Source: Candidatus Merdivicinus intestinigallinarum (GTDB taxonomy: Bacteria; Bacillota; Clostridia; Oscillospirales; Ruminococcaceae). Taken from it: a DNA stretch of 64,000 bases. Shown in pieces: positions 41,106 to 49,619 of the stretch. The notes under the pieces are model-generated. The model had not been told where the DNA came from. It did not search any database and saw nothing but the letters and a program-made list of their open reading frames with translations. Each line of letters starts with the position of its first letter. Within the stretch, counting starts at the first letter, position 1. Location of the stretch: the NCBI GenBank assembly GCA_018713335.1, contig DVOW01000051.1, positions 36,048 through 100,047 on the forward strand, read 5' to 3'. The position numbers and the translations under genes are program-made.

Positions 41106-42539
41106 CTACGCCTGCTCCAAAAAGCTCAGGACCGACCGTTCCGGACGCCCGGGAATCAAATGGGCGCCGTCGCTGTACCCTTCTTCCCGTCCGGCCAGTT
41201 CTTTGACCAGCAGGCCGCGGAGGTATTCCACCCGTTCTTTGCAGGCCGGGTCGCCGGAAAGGTCGTGAAGCTCCTGGGGGTCCTTTTCCAGATCAAAATA
41301 CTGCTCCCGGCCGCTTTGGGTAAACCAGCAGTATTTGTCTGTTTTGGTGACGATATAATGGTTGCCGATGTCGCCGCCGCTGTGCTCCCCGTGAAGGTAC
41401 TCCCGGCCGTTTGGATGGAGCATGGAAATCCCGTCCAGGCTCTCCGGCACAGGGGCCCCGGCCAGTTCCAAAAAGGTGGGCATAATGTCCCGCAGCTCCA
41501 CCAGGTTCTCCTGTTTTCCAAGAAGACCTCCGTTATACAAAATCATGGGCACATGGACGCTGCCCTGATAGGGCCGGATTTTCCGGTAGGTGTGGTGGTC
41601 CCCCAGCAGTTCCCCGTGGTCGGAGCAGAACAAGATCACCGTATCCTGCAAAACGCCCTCCTCCGCCAAAGCGTTGAGGAGCCGCCCGATCTGGTTGTCC
41701 ACATGGGAAATACAGGCGTAATACCCCACCTGGGCCTGGCGCAGGAGCTCCGGGTCAATGGGGCCGGTGTCGGAATCCACGATCCGCCCATACCGGGCAA
41801 GCCGTTCCTTGTCCGCCCAATCCCCCACCGGCGGCGGGGTCAGGTCTTTGTCCTTGTAAAGGTCAAAAAAGCACTGGGGCGCGTCAAAGGGCGGGTGGGG
41901 CCGGACGTAAGACGCCTTCAAGAAAAAGGGGCGGGAACGGTCCCGGCTGCGGAGGAAATCGATGGCCCGGTCCGTGACCCAGTTGGTGGGATGGTATTTC
42001 TCCTCGTAGGGCCAGGGGCGGGCCAGCCAGGAGTTGACGTCGATGCCGGTGTCCATCAAATCCCGTTCCGAACCCAGCTGGAACTTGAGCCAGCGGAAAT
42101 AGTCGTCCGCGTTTGCCTGATGCTCATAAAAGGGGATGTCCGCCCGGCGGTAACTGCCAAGGTACCCGTCGTGGAGCTCAATGTGGTGAAAGCCCATCAG
42201 GTTCCGCAGGGGATGGACGTGCATTTTCCCCACGCATTTGGTGTAATACCCGGCCTTGGCCAGTTCCCCGGGCATGGTGACGGGGTAATCCCAGGCCACC
42301 CGGTCCCGGTACCCCACCCGGCCGTGATGCTCCGGCGAAAGGCCGGTAAGCAGGCCGCAGCGGGCGGCGATGCAGGAGGGCGCCGCCGTATAGGCGTTGG
42401 GGAACCAGGCCCCCTGGGACGCCAGCTGGTCCAGATAGGGCGTTTTCACGTCGGGGTGCCCGGCGATCCCTAAGCAGTCCCCCCGCATTTGGTCGGTCAT
42501 AATCAGGAGGATGTTGGGCCTCCCTTTGTTTTCTGTCAT
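41106..42539 (-). CDS. Sulfatase
   Basis: A 477-residue arylsulfatase-like enzyme of the type I formylglycine class, without a signal peptide. Metal ligands: LLIMTDQMRGD near the start and FCSDHGELLGDH. The formylglycine site is PSCIAARCGLLTG, so Cys56 would be the converted residue; the motif is C-x-A-A-R rather than the common C-x-P-S-R, which changes the maturase recognition. Anaerobic radical SAM maturases handle such Cys sites; none is in the window. GCAGGTG precedes ATG 42539. The substrate is not known. Sulfated glycans are usual for gut relatives. Confidence 0.86.
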   Translation of the reverse strand: MTENKGRPNILLIMTDQMRGDCLGIAGHPDVKTPYLDQLASQGAWFPNAYTAAPSCIAARCGLLTGLSPEHHGRVGYRDRVAWDYPVTMPGELAKAGYYTKCVGKMHVHPLRNLMGFHHIELHDGYLGSYRRADIPFYEHQANADDYFRWLKFQLGSERDLMDTGIDVNSWLARPWPYEEKYHPTNWVTDRAIDFLRSRDRSRPFFLKASYVRPHPPFDAPQCFFDLYKDKDLTPPPVGDWADKERLARYGRIVDSDTGPIDPELLRQAQVGYYACISHVDNQIGRLLNALAEEGVLQDTVILFCSDHGELLGDHHTYRKIRPYQGSVHVPMILYNGGLLGKQENLVELRDIMPTFLELAGAPVPESLDGISMLHPNGREYLHGEHSGGDIGNHYIVTKTDKYCWFTQSGREQYFDLEKDPQELHDLSGDPACKERVEYLRGLLVKELAGREEGYSDGAHLIPGRPERSVLSFLEQA

Positions 42540-42562
42540 GATTCAGCACCTGCCTCGGCAAA

Positions 42563-42592
42563 ACAGCCGGGAGCACTGCCCGGCTGTTTTGG
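42563..42592. terminator. Hairpin between the small unknown gene and the sulfatase gene
   Basis: CAGCCGGG and CCCGGCTG pair around AGCACTG; TTTT follows on both strands. It likely ends the minus-strand gene at 42784. Confidence 0.65.
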
Positions 42593-42783
42593 ATATTGAT
42601 ACTTTTATTTTACCGGATAACGCCGGAAAAATCAAGGTCTTTCCCCCGGGGGCCCTTTTCAGTGAAGCATTGAAGAACGAACGCCTGTCGATCTTCATAT
42701 CGTAACAGGGGCTTTTTGGAACCACGCGCCAGATACAAAAATCCCGGAAGCAGATACCTCCAGGATTTCCCTCTCCATTTATT

Positions 42784-43257
42784 TTACTCAAGAAAAGGCT
42801 TGCCGTCTTCAAAGCTCACGCCCTGCCCATCGCTGCCCAGGGCCTCGTTCATCAGGCGCAGCATTTCCAGCGCGCTGCGGAACTGCTGGGTCACCCCTTT
42901 GTCCAGCCATGTGATGTTCCCCTGCCAGGTAGAATGCTGCCGGAACTGCACATGAACCAAAAACGACGCTTTTTCGCTGCCTTTTTCCAACTCGGTAGGG
43001 ATTTTTTCCATCGATCTGACACCTGCTTTCCGGAAGGATGTTTTCCCGCGTCTTCTTCGCGGGCCAAAGGAACGGTAAGACGAGGTGGACTGGGGAAAGG
43101 ACAGCAGATCGAAGGTCTGCTCCAAAACAGCCAGCATTTCCATGACATCATGGAAATAGGCAGTCCGGTCCAGGAACTCATTGACGGCCGACCCCAGGAA
43201 GCTGCCGCCGCAGCTGTAAATTGTGATCAGCTCCCGTACTGCTGTGCTGGTGATCAA
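42784..43257 (-). CDS. Conserved small protein of unknown function
   Basis: A 157-residue protein from TTG 43257. The open frame reaches GTG 43302, but a TATAAT box (plus 43307-43312) puts the transcription start near 43300, at that GTG; AGGAGG at 43266-43271 is eight bases before the TTG, so 43257 is chosen. After a variable N-terminal half with a basic patch (SFGPRRRRGKTSFRKAG) it ends with FLVHVQFRQHSTWQGNITWL and QQFRSALEMLRLMNEAL, a block I remember from other small Ruminococcaceae proteins with no assigned role. No membrane segment or signal. Function unknown. Confidence 0.65.
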   Translation of the reverse strand: MITSTAVRELITIYSCGGSFLGSAVNEFLDRTAYFHDVMEMLAVLEQTFDLLSFPQSTSSYRSFGPRRRRGKTSFRKAGVRSMEKIPTELEKGSEKASFLVHVQFRQHSTWQGNITWLDKGVTQQFRSALEMLRLMNEALGSDGQGVSFEDGKPFLE

Positions 43258-43400
43258 AGGGCGTTCCTCCTGTACCATGGCTCTCATCTCCCATCTATCC
43301 ACTTTTATTATAGCGCATAGCGGTCACACACCAGTCACAAAACGGGCTTTTTTCTGCATGAATCACACTTTTTTCAAAAAATATCCGGGAAAGGGGCCCG

Positions 43401-44090
43401 TCAGTCCCGGCGGCTTCCTTTCAGCGCTTCCCGGCGCCGGGCCAGCCCCTGGGAGGCCGAGGGCAGCAAATGCCGCCTGCCGCGGAAAAGGCGCACCTCC
43501 ATAGGCACCTGGGAGATCCCGATACAGTGCCGGTAAAGGACCAGCAGGCTGATGAGCGCCGCGCCGATGCGGACGCCGGCCGAGGGCTCCAGCCACAGAG
43601 CCAATGCGCCGAAGCAGAAAAAGGTCAGCACCGACCGCCACTGGTTTGGGGCCACCCGGACCGCCAGGGAAAACAGGATGTACAGCCCCGCCAGCCACGC
43701 CAAAGCGTAGGACTGGGGAAAGAGGGCCAGCAGCACGCCGAAGGAAACGGCGATGCCCTTCCCGCCGTGCATCCCGGCAAAAGGGGAAAAAACATGGCCC
43801 GCCACAGGGGCTGCAATCAGCGCCCCCAGCCAAACCGGGTGGTTCCGGAAAAACGGCGCTAACAGCATCACCGGCACCGTCCCTTTAGCGATATCGCAGA
43901 ACAGGCAGAGGGCCCCCACCGCCTTCCCGGCATACCGGAAAGCGTTAAACGCCCCCGGGTTCCCGTCCGGGGACATCCGGGCCGGGTCTTTCCTGCAAAG
44001 GGCTTTGGGGATCAGGGAGCTGTACAGCACGCTGCCGCTGAGAAACGCCAGCAGGACGCCGCCCGCCAAAGCCCAGCTAATTCTGAACAT
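43401..44090 (-). CDS. Divergent PlsY-type glycerol-3-phosphate acyltransferase
   Basis: A 229-residue membrane protein with about five hydrophobic helices and the PlsY motifs in altered form: SGSVLYS (motif 0), SPDGNPGAFNAFRYAGK (usually GSGNiGatN..R..G) and HVFSPFAGMHGGKGIAVSFG (motif 2, GGKG kept). PlsY makes lysophosphatidic acid from acyl-phosphate and glycerol-3-P. The PDGNPGAFN form is an outlier, so it may be a paralogue with a modified acceptor. GGAGG precedes ATG 44090, the longer frame belongs to the neighbour. The GT28 gene upstream ends four bases before, so both are one operon and may make a glycolipid (inference). Confidence 0.78.
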   Translation of the reverse strand: MFRISWALAGGVLLAFLSGSVLYSSLIPKALCRKDPARMSPDGNPGAFNAFRYAGKAVGALCLFCDIAKGTVPVMLLAPFFRNHPVWLGALIAAPVAGHVFSPFAGMHGGKGIAVSFGVLLALFPQSYALAWLAGLYILFSLAVRVAPNQWRSVLTFFCFGALALWLEPSAGVRIGAALISLLVLYRHCIGISQVPMEVRLFRGRRHLLPSASQGLARRREALKGSRRD

Positions 44091-44094
44091 ATCC

Positions 44095-45207
44095 TCAGCC
44101 TCCAAACTTTTCCAAAAGCAGCCCGCAGATCTGCCGGGCATTGTCCGGCCGCACCGTCCGGGCCTGGGCGGCGCGCATCCGTTCCCGGGCCTCCCCATCG
44201 CCGCAAAGACCGAGGGCCGCCTGGGCCTGCCCTTCCGGGGTATCCGGCGCCGCCGCCATCCCCCGGGAAACAAAAAACTCCTGGTTTGCCGTTTCACAGC
44301 CGGGAATGGCGTTGGCCAGCACCAGCGGCACCCGGACCGCGGCAGCTTCCGTTATGGTCAGGCCGCCGGGCTTGGTGATCAAAACGTCGCTGTTTTGGAG
44401 CCAGGGCGGCATATTCTCAAACCCCTTGATGAAAACCCGGGGCGCGGAAGCATAACGGCTTTCCAGCTCCTGTTTGAGTTTTTCATTCCGGCCTGCAATG
44501 ACTGCGATCTGAAGGTCCGGCCTTCCTTCCCGCAGCAGGGCGTCCACAATGGCACCCAAATCCCCGTGGCCCATACTGCCGGACAGCATGGCGACCAGCG
44601 GGCCGTCCTTCTGGAGGCCCAGGACCTCCCGCCCCGGCTGCTCATCCGACAATGTCGGAGAAACCGGGATCCCCAAGGGGACAATCTTTTCCGCCGGGAT
44701 CCCCCGCCTGACGATCCCATCCGTCAGATCCGGATGAGGGGTGATATACAGGTCGCAGCGGGTCTCTTCCCAAAAGGGAATGCAGGTGTAATCGGTCATG
44801 ACCCCTGCAAAGGGGATCTCCGTCCTGCCCCGGGCTTTCAGCCAGGTCAGGGCGTGGGCCGGAAAAATATGGGTGGAAACAGCCAGATCAAACGGCTCTG
44901 TTTTCAGCATCGCCTCCAAAGCCGGGGCGAAATAAGCGTTGGCGTAATAGACCGGGCTGTGGCGGCGGGGACTGCTGATGGCGCTCCCCACACGGTAAAG
45001 GGCCTGGAAAAACCGGGGAGAATGGTTCACCGTCCCCACATAGATATCCGAAGCCGCCGCTGCGGCCTTTTCACTGTGCAGGCCGAAAAAGTCGCGCTGC
45101 ACCGCCCTGTGGCCGGCCCGCCGGAAGCCTTCCGCCAAGGCGGATGCCGCCGCGTCATGGCCGCCGCCGGTATGGCAGGATAAAATCAAAACGTTGATAA
45201 AATTCAC
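44095..45207 (-). CDS. GT28 glycosyltransferase (MGDG synthase/UgtP-like)
   Basis: A 370-residue GT-B fold glycosyltransferase: opening VLILSCHTGGGHDAAASALA (acceptor-domain loop), VMTDYTCIPFWEE in the middle and the sugar-nucleotide site GFENMPPWLQNSDVLITKPGGLTITEAAA. The family transfers glucose or galactose from UDP-sugars to diacylglycerol. It is the first gene of the operon with a PlsY-like enzyme. The start is doubtful: the GTG at 45207 overlaps the GGAGG site, and the well-spaced codon is ATC nine bases on (giving an N-terminus like homologues, MNVLILS). Confidence 0.85.
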   Translation of the reverse strand: MNFINVLILSCHTGGGHDAAASALAEGFRRAGHRAVQRDFFGLHSEKAAAAASDIYVGTVNHSPRFFQALYRVGSAISSPRRHSPVYYANAYFAPALEAMLKTEPFDLAVSTHIFPAHALTWLKARGRTEIPFAGVMTDYTCIPFWEETRCDLYITPHPDLTDGIVRRGIPAEKIVPLGIPVSPTLSDEQPGREVLGLQKDGPLVAMLSGSMGHGDLGAIVDALLREGRPDLQIAVIAGRNEKLKQELESRYASAPRVFIKGFENMPPWLQNSDVLITKPGGLTITEAAAVRVPLVLANAIPGCETANQEFFVSRGMAAAPDTPEGQAQAALGLCGDGEARERMRAAQARTVRPDNARQICGLLLEKFGG

Positions 45208-45374
45208 CTCCGTTTTCTACTGCTTCCATTATATTGCAAAACCGCCGATTCTGCAAGTACCAAAAAAGCAGGCCTTTGCGTGTTGAAAAAGGGAATATGG
45301 TCTGGTAAATTGCACAAAGGCGTGTGGTTTGCTGACGCAAATGAGCTGTGGAGAAAAACTTGGAAAATTCTAAA

Positions 45375-45542
45375 CCCGGATTTTTGCAAAATCCGGGCGC
45401 GGTATCATCCGCGGGCGGCTTGCGAGCCGCCTTCTTTTCTTTTTGTTCGCGCCCGGGGCGCGAAAGGATAAGATTTCGCTTTCTGAGGAAAGCGACCGAG
45501 GGCTTTGCCCTCTGGACACCCACCACCTTTTAAAAAAGGTGG
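45375..45542. repeat. Array of six perfect hairpins
   Basis: Stems in order: CCCGGATTTT/AAAATCCGGG (45375-45397), GGCGGCT/AGCCGCC followed by a T-rich tail (45414-45431), TTCGCGCC/GGCGCGAA (45446-45464), TCGCTTTC/GAAAGCGA (45476-45495), GAGGGC/GCCCTC (45498-45512), CCACCTTTT/AAAAAGGTGG (45523-45542). None shares its sequence with another, so this is not a simple repeat. Confidence 0.8.
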
Positions 45543-45605
45543 ACGAAAATTTATCATTCATCTCTTTTAGATGGTTTTATTCTTTCAATAAGTTTGTCGA
45601 AACGC

Positions 45606-45630
45606 AAAAAGCAGGCCGAAGCCTGCCTTT
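45606..45630 (-). terminator. Terminator of the PASTA pseudokinase operon
   Basis: Minus strand GCAGGC-TTCG-GCCTGC, a stem with a UUCG-type loop, followed by TTTTT. Confidence 0.88.
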
Positions 45631-45633
45631 TTG

Positions 45634-47547
45634 TTATTCTTCCTGAGATACATAAACCTCGACGGTAGCGCCGCTGGTAATATCGTACCGTCTGTCGCTG
45701 ACGCTTAATCCCACCACATATCCGGGGGGATAATCGCTGCTTTTCCGGTACACCACCGTATAGGGGACGCCCATGCTGGACAGCCGGGCCGTATAGGTCT
45801 GCATGGTCTGCTTTTCATAGCTGGGCAGCTCGATATACCGGCTTCCCTGGCTGACGGTCAGGCTCACCCTGGTACCGGGGGTAACTTCCAGTCCCGGCGT
45901 CACGTCCTGGTCCATGATGTAGCCTTCCTCATACTGGTCGCTGTACTCGTAGGTTGGCGTCGTGAAGATGTAAAGGTCTTTATAGGCTGCGCTGGCCACT
46001 ACATCCGCGTATTTCTGGCCCACGAAGTTTTCCATTTTCATGGTCGCCTGGCTGCTTTCCTCCACAGAAGATTCCGGCTGGGAGGATTCCTCTCGGGAAG
46101 ACTCTTCCCGGGAGCTTTCTTCTTCCCGGGAGGATTCCTCTCGGGAGCTCTCCTCGTCCCTTCTGGATTCTTCTTCCCGGCGGGAAGATTCTTCCTCCGG
46201 GTAAGAGGACACCAGCCATTCCTCCGAAGCGGTGCTGGGCTCCGAGGATTCCTCGTCCCGCTGATTGTCCCGTCCGCCGAACAGCAGCCAGAAGGTGAGA
46301 ATCAGGGCCAGCAGCAGAATGGGCAGGGCGATGAGCATGCTGTTCAGCACCAGCTTCCGGGTCCTGCGCCGTTCCGCCTCCCGCCCCTCGGCTTCCTCCG
46401 GGGACACGCTGTGGGTAGCCGGGGCGGACGCGGGCCGGTAATAGGCGGTCTTTTCCTCTTGGGGCTCCTCCTTTTTCTTAAAGGAGGGCCGGTGTACCGG
46501 CGGGATCTGGACCATATCCTCCTCCGCCTTTGCAGGCATGGGGGAAACCGCCGGAACAGGTCCTGTCACCACCGACGCTTCCGCCTCCACTACCATGCCG
46601 CACAGGGTGGAGATCAGGGAATCCATGCTCTGGATGCGGCTGTGGATGTCCAGTTCCAGCCCCTTCAAAATGGCGTCCGAAACCGCCTGGGGCACGGTTT
46701 CATTGCGCTCCCTGGGAGGCATGAGCTTTTTGTCGGAGGACCGGATCAAAGCCTCCGGCGGGCGTTGGCCCGTCAGGCAGGTGTACAGCAGGGCGCATAC
46801 GGCGTAGACATCCGTCCAGGGGCCGTGAGGGTTCACCGCTGTGTACTGCTCCGGCGCGGAATACCCGGGGAACAGCTCCGCCGCCAGCTCCGTGCGGGCC
46901 GCCCGGACGGCGCTGACGGCAAAGCCGCCGATTTTGGCCGTGTTCTGAGGGGTCACAAAGACGGTGTCCGCACTGATGCCCCGGTGCAGGATCCCGTCCT
47001 GATGCAGAAGGCTCAGGGTTTTCATGGCGGGCATCAAAAGGTCGGCGGTTTCCTGCCAGGTAAGCATGGTCCCCTTCTGCACCAGGTAATCCCGCAGGGA
47101 AATGCCTTCCACATGCTCCATGATCGCGTAGACGGTATTGTTGGCCTCCACCCAGCCCAAGACCTGGACCACACAGGAAAGGGTCCGCATCCGGGTGAGC
47201 TTCCCCAAAATTTCCGTAAAATCACCTAAATTGGCCTTAAAGGGGATCTGGCGGCCGTCCAGGACCTTCACGCCGCGGCCGTCCGCGTCCCGGACGCACA
47301 GGGTGTCCGGGAAAAATTCCCGGATGTCCACCCGGCAGCCTTTCATGCAGTCATACCCGATATACTGCACGCCCTCCCCGTTGTAACTGAGGACCCGCCC
47401 CACCAGGTACCGGCTGTCGATCATGGTCCTGGGCGGCAGATATGCGGCATACTGGGGGGTCCCCTCCTCATATCCGCAGTAAGGGCAGACGGGAGCCGTC
47501 CCCTTATCCCGCATACATCCCATGCACAGAGTTTCTCTCAAAACCAT
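45634..47547 (-). CDS. Membrane PASTA-domain pseudokinase (Ser/Thr kinase fold)
   Basis: A 637-residue protein. Domains: N-terminal zinc ribbon (Cys8, 11, 21, 24); kinase fold (about 45-310); variable linker; transmembrane helix (about 400-424); a Ser/Glu/Arg-rich run (about 450-500); two PASTA-type domains (about 503-637). Related clostridial kinases carry VAIK, HRD and DFG. Here those are VDIR (73-76), HRG (188-190) and GGF (207-209), and the glycine loop is SYNGEGV, so ATP transfer is very unlikely. The APE (231-233) and the structural Asp246 in WTDVY are kept. It ends the operon with lgt-folD. A scaffold or muropeptide sensor is plausible (inference). AGGAGG precedes ATG 47547. Confidence 0.85.
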   Translation of the reverse strand: MVLRETLCMGCMRDKGTAPVCPYCGYEEGTPQYAAYLPPRTMIDSRYLVGRVLSYNGEGVQYIGYDCMKGCRVDIREFFPDTLCVRDADGRGVKVLDGRQIPFKANLGDFTEILGKLTRMRTLSCVVQVLGWVEANNTVYAIMEHVEGISLRDYLVQKGTMLTWQETADLLMPAMKTLSLLHQDGILHRGISADTVFVTPQNTAKIGGFAVSAVRAARTELAAELFPGYSAPEQYTAVNPHGPWTDVYAVCALLYTCLTGQRPPEALIRSSDKKLMPPRERNETVPQAVSDAILKGLELDIHSRIQSMDSLISTLCGMVVEAEASVVTGPVPAVSPMPAKAEEDMVQIPPVHRPSFKKKEEPQEEKTAYYRPASAPATHSVSPEEAEGREAERRRTRKLVLNSMLIALPILLLALILTFWLLFGGRDNQRDEESSEPSTASEEWLVSSYPEEESSRREEESRRDEESSREESSREEESSREESSREESSQPESSVEESSQATMKMENFVGQKYADVVASAAYKDLYIFTTPTYEYSDQYEEGYIMDQDVTPGLEVTPGTRVSLTVSQGSRYIELPSYEKQTMQTYTARLSSMGVPYTVVYRKSSDYPPGYVVGLSVSDRRYDITSGATVEVYVSQEE

Positions 47548-47584
47548 TTTCCTCCTTTGCCGGACAGGCTGTTTTTCGTACCCA

Positions 47585-48442
47585 TTATGCCTTCACCTGA
47601 TTCTGGAGCTTGGCGGCGGAAAGGGTGTTCCGCATCAAGGTGGCAATGGTCATGGGGCCTACGCCGCCGGGGACCGGCGTGATCCACCCGGCCTTTTCCC
47701 GGACGGCTTCAAAATCCACGTCCCCGCAGAGCTTGCCGTTTTCCAGCCGGTTCATGCCCACGTCGATGACCACGGCCCCCTCCTTGACCATATCCGCTGT
47801 GACGAAGTTGGCCTTCCCCACAGCCGCCACCAGGATATCCGCCTCCCGGCAGATCTCCTTCAGGTCCTGGGTCCTGGAGTGGCAGATGGTAACGGTGCCG
47901 TTGCGGTGCAGGAGCAGCATGGCCATGGGTTTGCCCACGATGTTGCTGCGGCCGATGACCACGCAGCGTTTCCCTTCGATGGAAACGCCGGTGGAATCGA
48001 TAAGGGTGAGGCAGCCTGCCGGGGTACAGGGCAGGAAGTCGTAGTCCCCGATCATGATCTTCCCAACATTGACGGCGTGGAAGGCGTCCACATCCTTCTC
48101 CGGGGAAATGGCGGCGATGACCTTCTGCTCGGAGATCTGCTTGGGCAGGGGGAGCTGCACTAAGATCCCGTTGACGGCCGGGTCGCCGTTCAGCTTTTCC
48201 ACCAGCTCCAAAAGCTTCGCTTCAGAAGTAGTCCCGGGCAGGGCGTATTCAAAGGACTGGATGCCGCAGGTTTCGCAGGCCCTCTTTTTATTGTTGACAT
48301 AGATCCGGGAGGCGGGATCGTCCCCCACAATGACCACGGCCAGGCCCACCGTGATCCCTTTTTCCCTAAGGGCCGCCGTTTCCCGGGCAACCTGTTCCTT
48401 TACCTGGGCGGAAATCTGTTTTCCATCAATCAAATTGCTCAT
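47585..48442 (-). CDS. folD: Bifunctional methylenetetrahydrofolate dehydrogenase/cyclohydrolase
   Basis: A 285-residue FolD that interconverts methylene-, methenyl- and 10-formyl-THF. Landmarks: [16 protein letters not shown] with the catalytic Lys, [54 protein letters not shown] and [16 protein letters not shown]. It overlaps lgt by four bases (ATGA), unusual company for lgt but part of one operon. GGAGG precedes ATG 48442. With pflB and glyA in the window it belongs to the one-carbon set. Confidence 0.97.
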   Translation of the reverse strand: MSNLIDGKQISAQVKEQVARETAALREKGITVGLAVVIVGDDPASRIYVNNKKRACETCGIQSFEYALPGTTSEAKLLELVEKLNGDPAVNGILVQLPLPKQISEQKVIAAISPEKDVDAFHAVNVGKIMIGDYDFLPCTPAGCLTLIDSTGVSIEGKRCVVIGRSNIVGKPMAMLLLHRNGTVTICHSRTQDLKEICREADILVAAVGKANFVTADMVKEGAVVIDVGMNRLENGKLCGDVDFEAVREKAGWITPVPGGVGPMTIATLMRNTLSAAKLQNQVKA

Positions 48443-49572
48443 TTTTGTTCCTCCGTGTCAGAGTCGGGGCTTTTTTCCTCAGTTTTTTCCCCGGCCACAA
48501 TGGTCCCGTCGTCTTCCGGCTCCACAACCGTTTCTTCCCCGGAAAAATTCCCAAGGTCCACTACTTCCACGCCGTTTTCCGTGGTGTGGGACTGGGCTTC
48601 GCCCATATCCTTCTTGCCGGATTTTTTCGAGGATTTTTCCATTTTCGCGGCATAATCCGCCTGTTCCTTGACCCAGGCGTCCGTATTGACATAGAGCTTT
48701 AAGTATTCCGGGTCGTGGCGGGTGCGGATGCGGCTGGTGATGACAAGCCACAGGATGACGCCCGCTACCACGACCAAACCGGCCAGCAGCTGGGAAACCC
48801 GGATGGTGCCGATGGTCAGGCTGTCGGTCCGCAGGCCCTCGATGACAAAGCGGCCCGCGCCGTACCAGACGCTGTACATTAAGAAAATTTCGCCGTCGAA
48901 TTTGCGGTGCTTCCTGTAAAGGAACAAGAGCAGGAACCCGAGAGCGCACCAGAGGGACTCATACAGGAAACAGGGATGCACCGGGGCTGTGATGTCGATA
49001 TTCACCCCAAGGGAGGACAGCTCCGCGGCATGTTCCTGCAAATATGCGGTAATGCTGGGGGAGGTCATGCCCCAGGGCAGGTCCGTATTGCTGCCAAAAG
49101 CCTCCACGTTGATGAAGTTGCCCCAACGGCCGATGGACTGGCCGATCAAAAAGCCCATGCTGGCGATGTCCAGGGCCGGGCGGATGCGGATCTTGGAAAT
49201 CTTCGCCACTAAAAGCCCCACAGCCAAACCGCCGATGAGTCCGCCGTAAATGGCCATGCCCCCTTCCCAGGTTTTGAAAATACTGGAAAGATCGTCCTTA
49301 TATTGGTCCCAGGTAAAGATCACATAGTAAGCCCGGGCCCCGATGATCCCCCCGATGACGCCGCCCAAAGCCGCGTTCATCAGCTTGTCGGCGATGATGC
49401 CGAACTTTTTGCACTGGGTCATGGCGAAAACCATGGCCAGCAGGATCCCCGCGGCAATCAGGATGCCGTACCAGGCCACATGAATGTCCCCAATGGAAAA
49501 GGCCACCGGGTCAAATTCAAATTCCAGCCCCAGCTTTGGGAACGCCACCGAGTTTAAGATTGCTGTACTCAC
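48439..49572 (-). CDS. lgt: Prolipoprotein diacylglyceryl transferase
   Basis: A 377-residue Lgt with about seven transmembrane helices and the signature [15 protein letters not shown], where the Arg is essential. It moves diacylglycerol from phosphatidylglycerol to the lipobox Cys of prelipoproteins, of which this window encodes several. Compared with the usual 260-290 residues there is a hydrophilic C-terminal tail of about 85 residues (Lys/Glu/Asp-rich), common in this group. The gene overlaps folD by four bases and lies 47 bases behind ymfH. Confidence 0.95.
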   Translation of the reverse strand: MSTAILNSVAFPKLGLEFEFDPVAFSIGDIHVAWYGILIAAGILLAMVFAMTQCKKFGIIADKLMNAALGGVIGGIIGARAYYVIFTWDQYKDDLSSIFKTWEGGMAIYGGLIGGLAVGLLVAKISKIRIRPALDIASMGFLIGQSIGRWGNFINVEAFGSNTDLPWGMTSPSITAYLQEHAAELSSLGVNIDITAPVHPCFLYESLWCALGFLLLFLYRKHRKFDGEIFLMYSVWYGAGRFVIEGLRTDSLTIGTIRVSQLLAGLVVVAGVILWLVITSRIRTRHDPEYLKLYVNTDAWVKEQADYAAKMEKSSKKSGKKDMGEAQSHTTENGVEVVDLGNFSGEETVVEPEDDGTIVAGEKTEEKSPDSDTEEQK

Positions 49573-49619
49573 AAAAACTACACCACCTATTGTAATTTTA
49601 TCTGAAAGCCGGAGCCGTT

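Larger units (their letters stand above)
45208..45633. other. 426-base intergenic region with a six-hairpin array
   Basis: No gene is supported. It contains an AT-rich part (to about 45370), six consecutive perfect palindromes (45375-45542) and the terminator of the next minus-strand gene (45606-45626). Confidence 0.8.

Noticed and set aside
41160..42473. 437-residue plus-strand frame
   Set aside because: Antisense of the sulfatase, whose catalytic motifs are intact.
43753..45183. 476-residue plus-strand frame
   Set aside because: Antisense of PlsY and GT28 genes, no ribosome site.
46050..46210. Repeated CTCCCGGGAG-like DNA considered as a possible array
   Set aside because: It encodes the Ser/Glu/Arg linker of the pseudokinase; no regular repeat-spacer pattern, so not CRISPR.
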